Assembly: GCA_045535935.1 (NCBI GenBank)
Contig: JAZSMO010000011.1
Span: forward strand, 1-64,000
Direction of reading: 5' to 3'
DNA length: 64,000 nucleotides
From: SVFI01 sp045535935
Lineage (GTDB): Bacteria > Bacillota > Clostridia > Lachnospirales > Lachnospiraceae
This document shows, in pieces, positions 8,301-15,476 of the stretch; position 1 is the first letter of the stretch, and the number at the start of each line of letters is the position of its first letter. The position numbers were made by a program, and so were the translations under genes. A model generated the notes under the pieces. The model was not told where the DNA came from. It saw nothing but the letters and a program-made list of their open reading frames with translations, and did no database searches.

Positions 8301-9221
8301 TTATACCAGGCACAAAAATGCGCCGAGATTTCCTCGTTTTCCATCCGTTTTTCTGTGAGAAAACAAATACTCCGGATTGTGGGCCGTACAGACATCTGTC
8401 ACGGCAATATGCTCCGGCAAAACTCCTGCACTTTGCAGGATCCACCGGTTCGCCTCATGAAGATCCAGCTGGCACTTCCCTTCCTCTTTCTGTGCGATAT
8501 CACGATAGGAAATAATCCGGTCAAATGCATGGTTATCTCTGAGAAAATCATTCTCCGCAAAAGCTTCTTTAAATGCCTGCGCCACATCGCTGCTGACTTC
8601 ATAGCAGTCTCTGCAGATGGACGGTCCGATTGCTGCATAAATATCCTCCGGTGCACAGCCAAACTCCTGCTGCATGCGCATAACAGTCACTCTGCCCATT
8701 CCGCCTGCAGTTCCTCTCCAGCCGGAGTGTGAAAGCCCGATCACCTCTTTTACCGGATCCACAAAATAAAGCGGTACGCAATCTGCATAAAAGGTGGCAA
8801 GAACAATCCCCTTTTCATTTGTGATCAGACCGTCCACATCGGTATAATCTTTTTCTCTGCAAACGCCTTTTCCCATATCGTCTCTTGTGACAACTCTGAC
8901 ATTGGTTGTATGCGTCTGATCACTGCAGACAAACTGCTCCTGTTTTACGCCGAGTACCGCCGCAATCCGTGCAAAATTTTCATCTACTGCCCGCTTCTCA
9001 TCTCCTCTTGTATAACTGAGATTCATAGAGGAATAAATCCCCTCGCTGACACCCCCCTTGCGCGTGGAAAACAAATGGCGTACACAAGGAATTTGATCCA
9101 GCGTCGGGAACGTGAGATATTCCAGTTCATAGCTATCTGACATCCCGCCATATAAACTTGCGCCCCGAAACACATTTTGCTTTATGGCATCTTTCTTTTC
9201 CATTCGGATCATAGTTTGCAT
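8301..9221 (-). CDS. pgeF: Purine nucleoside phosphorylase YfiH/LACC1 family (PgeF)
   Basis: The 306-residue protein belongs to the multicopper-polyphenol-oxidase-like (DUF152) family, whose members are purine nucleoside phosphorylases and are also linked to peptidoglycan fidelity. Metal-binding motifs are visible: QTHTTNVRVV, TFYADCVPLYF, SHSGWRGTAGG and AAIGPSICRDCYEV. The ATG at 9221 is chosen because GGAGGTAAG lies just before it. An in-frame ATG 33 bases upstream falls inside a terminator-like hairpin. A promoter at 9275-9303 gives a leader that consists mainly of that hairpin. Confidence 0.9.
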   Translation of the reverse strand: MQTMIRMEKKDAIKQNVFRGASLYGGMSDSYELEYLTFPTLDQIPCVRHLFSTRKGGVSEGIYSSMNLSYTRGDEKRAVDENFARIAAVLGVKQEQFVCSDQTHTTNVRVVTRDDMGKGVCREKDYTDVDGLITNEKGIVLATFYADCVPLYFVDPVKEVIGLSHSGWRGTAGGMGRVTVMRMQQEFGCAPEDIYAAIGPSICRDCYEVSSDVAQAFKEAFAENDFLRDNHAFDRIISYRDIAQKEEGKCQLDLHEANRWILQSAGVLPEHIAVTDVCTAHNPEYLFSHRKTDGKRGNLGAFLCLV

Positions 9222-9235
9222 ATTCTTACCTCCAT

Positions 9236-9264
9236 AAAAAGAGGCATCCGACATTCCGGATGCC
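9236..9264 (-). terminator. Hairpin terminator/attenuator before pgeF
   Basis: GGCATCCG and CGGATGCC form a perfect 8-bp stem with a 6-base loop, followed on the minus strand by TCTTTTT. It ends the yraN transcript. It also lies between the pgeF promoter and the pgeF ribosome-binding site, so it could attenuate pgeF. Confidence 0.75.
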
Positions 9265-9274
9265 CTTCATCTCT

Positions 9275-9303
9275 ATTTTACGTTCTTTTTCTTGTAATTT
9301 CAA
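9275..9303 (-). promoter_or_regulatory. Promoter of pgeF
   Basis: On the minus strand TTGAAA, a 17-base spacer and TAAAAT lie 54 bases upstream of the pgeF start and immediately before the hairpin at 9236-9264. Confidence 0.6.
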
Positions 9304-9308
9304 TCAGA

Positions 9309-9665
9309 TCAGATTCCGAAATCAAATGCATTTTCCGTATGCCTTATACTTCCGTTTCCACAGATAGAAATAACATCAAACCGGCATGGCCGGTTATAAA
9401 AATGTTTGTGACGCATCAGATAATCCATGGTCACGCGACAAATGGTCCGCTGCTTACGCAAATCCACCGCTTCCTCCGGCTCTCCGCATCTGTCATCCGC
9501 ACGATATTTGACTTCGGCAATGACAAGCACGCCTTCATAAAATGCAATGATATCCACTTCACCCCGACGGCTCCGATAATTTCTCTCAAGTATCCGATAT
9601 CCGGATTTTACCAAATAATCTACCGCCATCGTTTCATAATCTGTTCCTGTCTTTCTCTTGTTCAT
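9309..9665 (-). CDS. YraN-family (UPF0102) endonuclease-like protein
   Basis: The 118-residue protein matches the YraN family in length and motifs: GTDYETMAVDYLVKSGYRILERNYR at the N-terminus, then GEVDIIAFYEG and VIAEVKYR, which form the restriction-endonuclease-like core (the D and ExK metal-binding residues). The biological role of the family is unsettled. It is the last gene in the rbgA-lepB-rnhB-ylqG-ylqH cluster, ending before the hairpin at 9236-9264. Retention next to rnhB is a common arrangement in bacteria. Confidence 0.9.
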   Translation of the reverse strand: MNKRKTGTDYETMAVDYLVKSGYRILERNYRSRRGEVDIIAFYEGVLVIAEVKYRADDRCGEPEEAVDLRKQRTICRVTMDYLMRHKHFYNRPCRFDVISICGNGSIRHTENAFDFGI

Positions 9666-9709
9666 AAATTATCCCTATGTTCTCCGGACACATGACAATT
9701 TATTTCTAT

Positions 9710-10033
9710 CTAGCTTTTCTTTTTATGATCCTCAATCTTGGCTCTGATCTTATCCATCTGATCCACAAAAACAAGGATTTCTGCCACCACTTCATAGAGT
9801 TCCGGCGGAATCATATCCCCGATTTCCAGCTTGGAAAGTGTATCCGCCAGTTTGGAATCCTTGTGCACCGGAACCTTGGCCTGTTTGGCCTCCTCGATAA
9901 TGCGCTCCGCAAGAGCGCCTCTGCCGGACGCAACGACCTTCGGTGCATCTTCCTCCGGATCATATGTCAATGCTATGGCTTGTTTCGGTTTCTCCGGTTT
10001 TCCACCCGGATACCTTTTGTTTTCCTGTCCCAT
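9710..10033 (-). CDS. FlhB-like cytoplasmic-domain protein (YlqH family)
   Basis: The 107-residue protein resembles only the C-terminal cytoplasmic domain of the flagellar/type III export switch protein FlhB/YscU: AIALTYDPEEDAPKVVASG, then AERIIEEAKQAKVPVHKD and LEIGDMIPPELYEVVAEILVFV. The membrane half is absent, and the autocleavage NPTH site is replaced by TYDP. It sits 2 bases after the FliK-like gene. FlhB and FliK interact in flagellar export, and this pair appears in the ylqG-ylqH position known from Bacillus subtilis. The function of these stand-alone copies is not established. Confidence 0.85.
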   Translation of the reverse strand: MGQENKRYPGGKPEKPKQAIALTYDPEEDAPKVVASGRGALAERIIEEAKQAKVPVHKDSKLADTLSKLEIGDMIPPELYEVVAEILVFVDQMDKIRAKIEDHKKKS

Positions 10034-10035
10034 AC

Positions 10036-11721
10036 CTATGCCCTCATATCAAAAGAAAATGTACCTATTTTGACATTTTCGCAATGATCCTCCACAATTT
10101 CTTCCATTACGTTACCCGGTTTTTCCTTCACGCTGAACTGCGCATTCATCTGATACCCTTTATGTTCCAATCTTTCATTGAGAAGTCCGATATTCTCATG
10201 AATAAAAGACAGCATTTCATCATCCCTCAAGTAAAACTGCGTGCTGACTTTTTGGTTTTGCATGGCAACATAGACATCCACCGGTCCCAGATGATCCATA
10301 TCCAGATGTAAAAAAGCACTCACGTTCCCATCATCACTTGCCAGATTGCGCTTATTGGTATAAACATAAAGATCCCCATGTGCATTTTCTCCGGCTAATT
10401 TCAGCGGCAGCTGCACATAGCTCATTGTCTGGTTAAGCTGATTCATAAAATCAATATTCTGATGCACATTGCTTACCTGATTCATCAGATTCTGATCCGC
10501 TCCCGGAATCTGCTTGAGCGCATCTGCAAGTCGCCCGGATTGGTCGTGAAGTTTCGCATAAAAATCACTGACCTTTTCTTTATCCGCCACATCCTCCGGC
10601 GTCATAAGCCACTGTTCAAATATCTGAGACTTGATTGCATTTTGCATCTCCGGTCTCTGCATCAGCTCCGCCAGTGTGCTTAGCTGTGAATTTGCAAACT
10701 GATTGCCGCTTTGAGCCATTTTATCCAATAGCTGATTTGTAAAATCGAGAAGTTCTTTTCCTGATAATTGGCCCTGCAAAAACTGCTGTGCTTTATCCGC
10801 CGGAAGTCCGAGCTGTTCCATATCCGACATCATCTGCTGCATTTTTGTCTGTGCAACATCGCCTTGCTGCAATGCATTGTCATCCGTCGTCTCTGTCACA
10901 GCACGCATCAGTTCTTCCAGTGACGGTGATGGTGTCGGTGTCGCTGTCGCTGTCGCATTTGACATAGACGGATCCTGTATAATCACTTTTTCGCTTGCAT
11001 CCGTCATAATTGCCTGCTCCGGCGTCTGCACAAATATATCTACCACCTGCTGCATCAGCTGTGCCGCCTCCGCCGTCTTTCCTTCCGAAACAAGCTGACC
11101 AATGGTACTTGCCATCGAATCTGCAATCGTTTCCACACTTCCCCGAATCTGATGTTCCATATTCATATAATCGGAAAATTGCTTTACATTGGCCTCTGTC
11201 ACAGGAATTTCCAGACGATTCATTGTTACAATGTCCTGCGGACTCACCTGCGCATGCGCAGAAACCTGACGATACATGGCATGTAACGACGCTTTGTCGA
11301 TCGGCATTCCCTCTTTCATCATGGCATTCACCATTGATGTTGTCTCCGCCGTCACCGGAAGCTCCGCCGCCTCAAGCGCTTTGTTGATGGTCGCCATACC
11401 TGCTGTGTTCTGAAACAGCGCACGAAGAGCCACCTGTTTATCCGAAACGCCGCTGACTTCGAAACTGACCGACATCCCTTTTAAAAGTGACAAACCATCT
11501 TCCACCTTTGCCTGCAATATGTTCCCCGGCGAAATCTCCACCTGCACGGTATCCCCTTCGGCGGAAATCACCTGTCCGCTGACGATGGTTCCTACCGACA
11601 AATTCATGGACACATTGCCGCTTCCTCCATGCTGGATACCGGACGATGCCGTTGTTGTCGCCTGATCTGTGACCGGGATTTGTGATTGTCTTTGAAATAA
11701 ACCTGTCAGATCTAAATTCAT
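10036..11721 (-). CDS. FliK-like (YlqG-family) protein
   Basis: The 561-residue protein is rich in glutamine, methionine and alanine and has no membrane segment. The N-terminal part (about 40-110) has a small beta-rich domain around VGTIVSGQVISAEGDTVQVE. The middle is helical. A low-complexity Thr/Pro/Ser linker near residue 255 is encoded by a hexanucleotide repeat. The C-terminal part (about 450-545) resembles the FliK C-terminal domain, with FLHLDMDHLGPVDVYVAMQ and the following beta strands. It overlaps rnhB by 4 bases and precedes the FlhB-like gene by 2 bases. A role related to flagellar hook-length control is inferred from homology only, as no flagellar operon is in the window. Confidence 0.75.
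   Translation of the reverse strand: MNLDLTGLFQRQSQIPVTDQATTTASSGIQHGGSGNVSMNLSVGTIVSGQVISAEGDTVQVEISPGNILQAKVEDGLSLLKGMSVSFEVSGVSDKQVALRALFQNTAGMATINKALEAAELPVTAETTSMVNAMMKEGMPIDKASLHAMYRQVSAHAQVSPQDIVTMNRLEIPVTEANVKQFSDYMNMEHQIRGSVETIADSMASTIGQLVSEGKTAEAAQLMQQVVDIFVQTPEQAIMTDASEKVIIQDPSMSNATATATPTPSPSLEELMRAVTETTDDNALQQGDVAQTKMQQMMSDMEQLGLPADKAQQFLQGQLSGKELLDFTNQLLDKMAQSGNQFANSQLSTLAELMQRPEMQNAIKSQIFEQWLMTPEDVADKEKVSDFYAKLHDQSGRLADALKQIPGADQNLMNQVSNVHQNIDFMNQLNQTMSYVQLPLKLAGENAHGDLYVYTNKRNLASDDGNVSAFLHLDMDHLGPVDVYVAMQNQKVSTQFYLRDDEMLSFIHENIGLLNERLEHKGYQMNAQFSVKEKPGNVMEEIVEDHCENVKIGTFSFDMRA
10925..10957 (+). repeat. Hexanucleotide tandem repeat inside the ylqG-like gene
   Basis: About five degenerate copies of GGTGTC/GCTGTC run in tandem, encoding an alternating Ala-Thr / Pro-Thr / Pro-Ser linker on the minus strand. 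Multiples of six bases keep the frame, so copy-number change would only alter linker length. Confidence 0.75.
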
Positions 11722-12491
11722 TCTTTCACCTTAAAATGTGTGATAAAGCTCTTTCGATGAATCGGTGTCGCACCGTACTCCTCCAGTGCCTGAATGTGCA
11801 TAGCTGATCCGTATCCTTTGTTGGATGCAAAACCATACTGCGGCATGAGGCTGTCATACTCCATCATGAGCCTGTCTCTTGTTACCTTTGCGAGAATGCT
11901 GGCGGCTGCAATGGAAACACTTTTCGCATCTCCTTTGATAATCGGAACCTGACGCATATCAAGTCCCGGAATTGTAACCGCATCATTTAATAGTATATCG
12001 GGTGTTACAGACAGTTTATTAACCGCCTCCCGCATCGCCTCATATGTCGCCTGCAAAATATTAATCTCATCAATTCTCTCCGGCGTTGCAAATCCGATAC
12101 CGTAAGCAACCGCCTTTTCTTTGATAATATCAAAAAGCTCTTCTCTCTTTTTGGCCGTCAATTTTTTACTGTCATTGAGATATAAAATATCACAATCCTT
12201 CGGAAGTACTACCGCCGCAGCTACCACCGGACCGGCCAACGGTCCCCTTCCTGCCTCATCAATTCCGCATATGTACTCGCATGCGCTATACTCCCTCTCA
12301 AAGCTGCTCATCTGATAAATGCGCTCTTTTTCTTTCTCCAACGCAAGAAGTCTTTTGTCTGCTTTTTCCACCAGAGCCTGCACACTTTTTCTCTCGTCTG
12401 CAATAAATCGGTTGATAAAATCAGGCAGCATCTGTTCGCTTGCTGCCTGATAAATTGCTTTAATTTCATTCATGGATAATTGTTCACTCAT
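11718..12491 (-). CDS. rnhB: Ribonuclease HII
   Basis: The 257-residue protein has the RNase HII core starting near residue 72, with ICGIDEAGRGPLAGPVVAAA supplying the first active-site acidic residues (DE). LNDSKKLTAKKRE and the later acidic residues in YDSLMPQYGFASNKGYG follow. It removes RNA from RNA-DNA hybrids and misincorporated ribonucleotides. The extra N-terminal region of about 70 residues, predicted helical, is typical of Firmicutes RnhB. It lies between a signal peptidase gene and the FliK-like gene, overlapping the latter by 4 bases. Confidence 0.97.
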   Translation of the reverse strand: MSEQLSMNEIKAIYQAASEQMLPDFINRFIADERKSVQALVEKADKRLLALEKEKERIYQMSSFEREYSACEYICGIDEAGRGPLAGPVVAAAVVLPKDCDILYLNDSKKLTAKKREELFDIIKEKAVAYGIGFATPERIDEINILQATYEAMREAVNKLSVTPDILLNDAVTIPGLDMRQVPIIKGDAKSVSIAAASILAKVTRDRLMMEYDSLMPQYGFASNKGYGSAMHIQALEEYGATPIHRKSFITHFKVKE

Positions 12492-12503
12492 ATGCCTACC
12501 ATC

Positions 12504-13043
12504 CTAATCGTGTTTAATAAATCCGATGGACTCAAATGGATAAATGCGAAGCCATGCGCGTCCGACAATATCTTCCCGTTCCACCACTCCGACAGAAGGA
12601 TCTCTGCTGTCTGCGCTTTTATTTCGATTATCTCCCAGTACAAAATACTCTTCAGCTCCCAAATGAATCGTATCGCCTGCCATACCCGGATCCAAAATCA
12701 CTTCTTTTCCATAAGTCTCCAGAAGTTTCTCATCATTGATATAAATTTCTCCCAGTTCATCAATATATACCGAGTCGCCCGGAACACCGATCACTCGCTT
12801 AATATAATATGTATTTTTCCCTTTTTGATAGGGGAACACCACCACATCAAAACGCTGCGGCTCATGAAAACGATACGTCAATTTATCTACGATCAAATTA
12901 TCCCCGTCCATCAGTGTACTCTCCATGGATTCTCCCTGCACAACCGTCCGCTGTCCCACAAAATGAATCACAAGATACGTGAGAATAAGTATCCCTAACA
13001 AATATAAACTCATACCTAAAAAATCTTTTAAAAACGCTTTCAC
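12504..13043 (-). CDS. lepB: Signal peptidase I (copy 1)
   Basis: The 179-residue protein has one N-terminal membrane helix (about 10-30), the catalytic serine in QGESMESTLMDGD, the general-base lysine in YIKRVIGVPGD and the C-terminal box EYFVLGDNRNKSADSR. It cleaves signal peptides of secreted preproteins at the outer face of the membrane. The start codon is GTG, preceded by AAGGAG. It is encoded between rbgA and rnhB, and a second, divergent copy lies on the other side of rbgA. Confidence 0.95.
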   Translation of the reverse strand: MKAFLKDFLGMSLYLLGILILTYLVIHFVGQRTVVQGESMESTLMDGDNLIVDKLTYRFHEPQRFDVVVFPYQKGKNTYYIKRVIGVPGDSVYIDELGEIYINDEKLLETYGKEVILDPGMAGDTIHLGAEEYFVLGDNRNKSADSRDPSVGVVEREDIVGRAWLRIYPFESIGFIKHD

Positions 13044-13060
13044 AATATGCTCCTTACCAT

Positions 13061-13936
13061 CTACTCTTCTGTGTCAGGTTGCTCCAGAGTAACTCTTCCG
13101 ATCTTTCCGCTTCTGAAATCATCCAGCAGCAAATTGGCCGCTTTGCGCAGATCCAGTTCCTCTCCCTTTTTAAAACACTTTCTTACCGTTGCAATTTCGG
13201 TGAGAATGCGAAGTGCACCATCTTTGTCCGCTGATGCCTCCTCCAGTTCCACCGCTATGTCATACCTTCTTGCCAAAAGCCCGCGATAGGCATTCACAAG
13301 ATAGCCAATCAGATCCATAGCCATCTCCTCAATATTGAGGATTTCATCGTTCATTGACCCAATCAGTGCAAGTCTGAGGCCCACCTGCTGATCCTCAAAC
13401 TTAGGCCATAAAATACCCGGTGTATCCAAAAGCTCCAATGTCTTACTGAGACGTATCCACTGTTTTCCTTTGGTTACTCCCGGCTTATTTCCTGTCTTAG
13501 CGCATGCTTTTCCGGCAAAAGAATTGATAAATGTGGATTTTCCCACATTCGGAATCCCGACAACCATCGCTCTGACCGGTCGGTTGAGAATGCCACGCTT
13601 TCGGTCTCTCTCAATCTTCTCTTTACATGCCTCTGCCACTACGCTGTTAATCGCTTTCATGCCATTTCTGTTTCTGGCATTCAGCGCCACAACATAATAG
13701 CCTTTTTTTTCAAAATATTGCTGCCATTTTTTGGTCTGCTGCTCATCTGCCAAATCTGCTTTGTTTAACAAAATAAGCCTTGCCTTATTTTTCCCAAGTT
13801 CATCTATGTCCGGATTGCGACTGGAAAGCGGAACACGTGCATCCACAAGCTCGATCACAAGATCAATCAGCTTGATATTCTCCTGCATCATGCGCTTCGC
13901 CTTTGTCATATGTCCCGGATACCACTGATATGTCAT
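13061..13936 (-). CDS. rbgA: Ribosome biogenesis GTPase RbgA (YlqF)
   Basis: The 291-residue protein is a circularly permuted GTPase. NKAD (G4) comes first near residue 58, then GIPNVGKSTFINSF (G1) near residue 127 and DTPGILWP (G3) near residue 172. The N-terminus has YQWYPGHMTKAKR, typical of RbgA. It acts in late 50S subunit assembly. A C-terminal helical domain completes the protein. The ATG has AAGGTGG upstream. It is part of the rplS-linked group with rnhB, as in Bacillus subtilis. Confidence 0.97.
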   Translation of the reverse strand: MTYQWYPGHMTKAKRMMQENIKLIDLVIELVDARVPLSSRNPDIDELGKNKARLILLNKADLADEQQTKKWQQYFEKKGYYVVALNARNRNGMKAINSVVAEACKEKIERDRKRGILNRPVRAMVVGIPNVGKSTFINSFAGKACAKTGNKPGVTKGKQWIRLSKTLELLDTPGILWPKFEDQQVGLRLALIGSMNDEILNIEEMAMDLIGYLVNAYRGLLARRYDIAVELEEASADKDGALRILTEIATVRKCFKKGEELDLRKAANLLLDDFRSGKIGRVTLEQPDTEE

Positions 13937-13945
13937 ATTTCCACC

Positions 13946-14524
13946 TTATTCCATCAGGCCGACCGGACTGTCTCCCGCCGCCATATGGAACCAAACCTTT
14001 CCGATAATATTATCTCTGGAAACCGCACCGATATTACCGGAACGACTATCCTCGCTGTTGTTGATATTGTCTCCCAGTGTAAAATACTCGTTGTTCTCAA
14101 GAGTAATGAGATTTTCAGCGATTCCCGCATCTTCTATTTTATCATATTTTACGCCTTTATACAAAGCACCGTTAATATACAAACTTCCGTTTTTAATCTG
14201 TACCGTATCTCCCGGAACCGCAACCACACGTTTCACATAGTAATGCGCATTTTCATTTCCGTTGGGAAGAAATACAACGACATCTCCGACCTTCGGTGCC
14301 ATCAAGTTGTAAACAAAGCGGTTTACAAGAATTTCCTGTCCGTTATAGAGCACCGGTTCCATAGAGACACCGATAACACTTGTACGCATACCCACGCAAA
14401 AAATAAGTACATAGGCAAGAACGATGGCCGCTACGGTAATGAATACATAATTCCATATCTCTCTCATCACCGACGCACTTATGATTTTTTTCTTCTGGCG
14501 AAAGCTGAGCCCTTTTTTTCTCAT
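13946..14524 (-). CDS. lepB: Signal peptidase I (copy 2)
   Basis: The start at 14524 is chosen because AGGAG lies 7 bases upstream, giving 192 residues. The basic N-terminal stretch MRKKGLSFRQKKK is followed by a membrane helix (about 25-45), the catalytic serine in IGVSMEPVLYNGQ, the lysine in YYVKRVVAVPGD and the box EYFTLGDNINNSEDSR. It is clearly paralogous to the copy at 12504-13043 but differs over much of its length. Two signal peptidases flanking rbgA suggest division of substrates or of expression; that is inference. Confidence 0.94.
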   Translation of the reverse strand: MRKKGLSFRQKKKIISASVMREIWNYVFITVAAIVLAYVLIFCVGMRTSVIGVSMEPVLYNGQEILVNRFVYNLMAPKVGDVVVFLPNGNENAHYYVKRVVAVPGDTVQIKNGSLYINGALYKGVKYDKIEDAGIAENLITLENNEYFTLGDNINNSEDSRSGNIGAVSRDNIIGKVWFHMAAGDSPVGLME

Positions 14525-14583
14525 CCGGCAACTCCTTTCCGATTTTTCGGTCTTGTAAATCACACAATTATACTATACATCCT

Positions 14584-14624
14584 GAAAAGAAAAGGGACAA
14601 GATACATACTGTATTTTGTCCCTT
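14584..14624 (-). terminator. Terminator of rplS
   Basis: On the minus strand AAGGGACAA and TTGTCCCTT form a 9-bp stem, and the inner ATAC/GTAT can pair further. A T-rich tract (TTTTCTTTTC) follows. It lies 18 bases beyond the rplS stop. Confidence 0.85.
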
Positions 14625-14641
14625 CCATTTCTTTTTTCTTA

Positions 14642-14989
14642 CTATTTAACAAGCTCTTTCACTTTTGCTCTCTTACCTACACGGTCTCTTAAATAGTTAA
14701 GTTTTGCACGTCTTACTTTACCACGTCTTACAACTTCAACCTTCTCTACGTTCGGGGAGTGTAACGGCCATGTCTTTTCAACGCCTACACCGTTTGAAGT
14801 TTTACGTACTGTAAATGTTGCGCGGTTGCTTCCGCCCTGCATTTTAAGAACTGTACCTTCGAAAACCTGAATTCTTTCACGGTTTCCCTCTTTGATTTTA
14901 CCGTAAACTTTTACAGTATCACCAACGTTAAACTGTGGTACGTTTTCTTTTAACTGAGCTGCTTCGATTTCTTTAATAATTGCGTTCAT
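14642..14989 (-). CDS. rplS: 50S ribosomal protein L19
   Basis: The 115-residue protein starts MNAIIKEIEAAQLKENVPQF, and AAGGAGATACACA precedes the ATG at 14989. Family features include FNVGDTVKVYGKIKEGNRERIQ and VEVVRRGKVRRAKLNYLRD. L19 sits at the 30S-50S interface of the ribosome. Instead of following trmD directly as in many Firmicutes, it is separated by an ABC transporter and a non-coding block, and it has its own promoter at 15065-15093. The 70-base leader could hold an L19-type regulatory leader, but I could not confirm a consensus structure. Confidence 0.98.
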   Translation of the reverse strand: MNAIIKEIEAAQLKENVPQFNVGDTVKVYGKIKEGNRERIQVFEGTVLKMQGGSNRATFTVRKTSNGVGVEKTWPLHSPNVEKVEVVRRGKVRRAKLNYLRDRVGKRAKVKELVK

Positions 14990-15064
14990 TGTGTATCTCC
15001 TTCCATCATCGGATGTTCTTAATACTATCTGTAACAGAGGACCATCTCTTTTCACAACGTGAGT

Positions 15065-15093
15065 AGTTTACCATAAAATACTGGGAAGTGCAA
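15065..15093 (-). promoter_or_regulatory. Promoter of rplS
   Basis: On the minus strand TTGCAC, a 17-base spacer and TAAACT lie about 75 bases upstream of the rplS start codon. Confidence 0.7.
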
Positions 15094-15202
15094 GGGGTTT
15101 TTCAAGAAAACACCTTTTTTTATATTGTCCTCACTACCATTGTGATTTATTTGGTTGATTTTTATAGAACAAGATAATGCCAGCTTTGAATTTGTCCACT
15201 CG

Positions 15203-15447
15203 TACGGTTGATATCCCGTTTTTATGGGAGTCGACCGTACGATATCCAAAGGGTTACGGTTGGCTTTGGTATTATGCTTGATTCAACCGTAATAATGCGG
15301 AGTAATTACTGTCGTTTTTCGGATTTTATGATTTTTAACCGTAAATTTGATGCGAACATTACGGTTGTATTTGTTTAGTCAGAAAACAGACCGTAAATCC
15401 CCAAAATATGTACGGGCGAATCGCAAAAACTATATACCTCGACCGTA
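15203..15447. repeat. Five-unit phased array of TACGGT/ACCGTA inverted half-sites
   Basis: The non-coding block between the ABC transporter stop (15477) and the rplS promoter (15093) holds ten hexamers in strict alternation. TACGGT-type sites start at 15203, 15255, 15307 (TACTGT), 15360 and 15411 (TACGGG). ACCGTA sites start at 15234, 15286, 15338, 15390 and 15442. The repeat unit is 52 bases, made of steps of 31 and 21. The sequence between hexamers is not conserved, apart from a frequent YG after TACGGT and an R before ACCGTA. Steps of 31, 21 and 52 are close to 3, 2 and 5 turns of B-DNA, so all sites face the same side. The remainder of 15100-15476 is AT-rich and shows no gene. Confidence 0.9.
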
Positions 15448-15476
15448 AAGCGAAATCTCCCTCAATATAATTCCCA

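Noticed and set aside
9222..9254. The longer start for pgeF at 9254
   Set aside because: It lies inside the terminator hairpin and has no ribosome-binding site; the ATG at 9221 has GGAGG at the right distance.
15203..15447. CRISPR array interpretation of the phased repeats
   Set aside because: The repeated unit is only a 6-base inverted pair; neither the 15-base nor the 25-base intervals are conserved as a direct repeat, and no cas gene is in the window.
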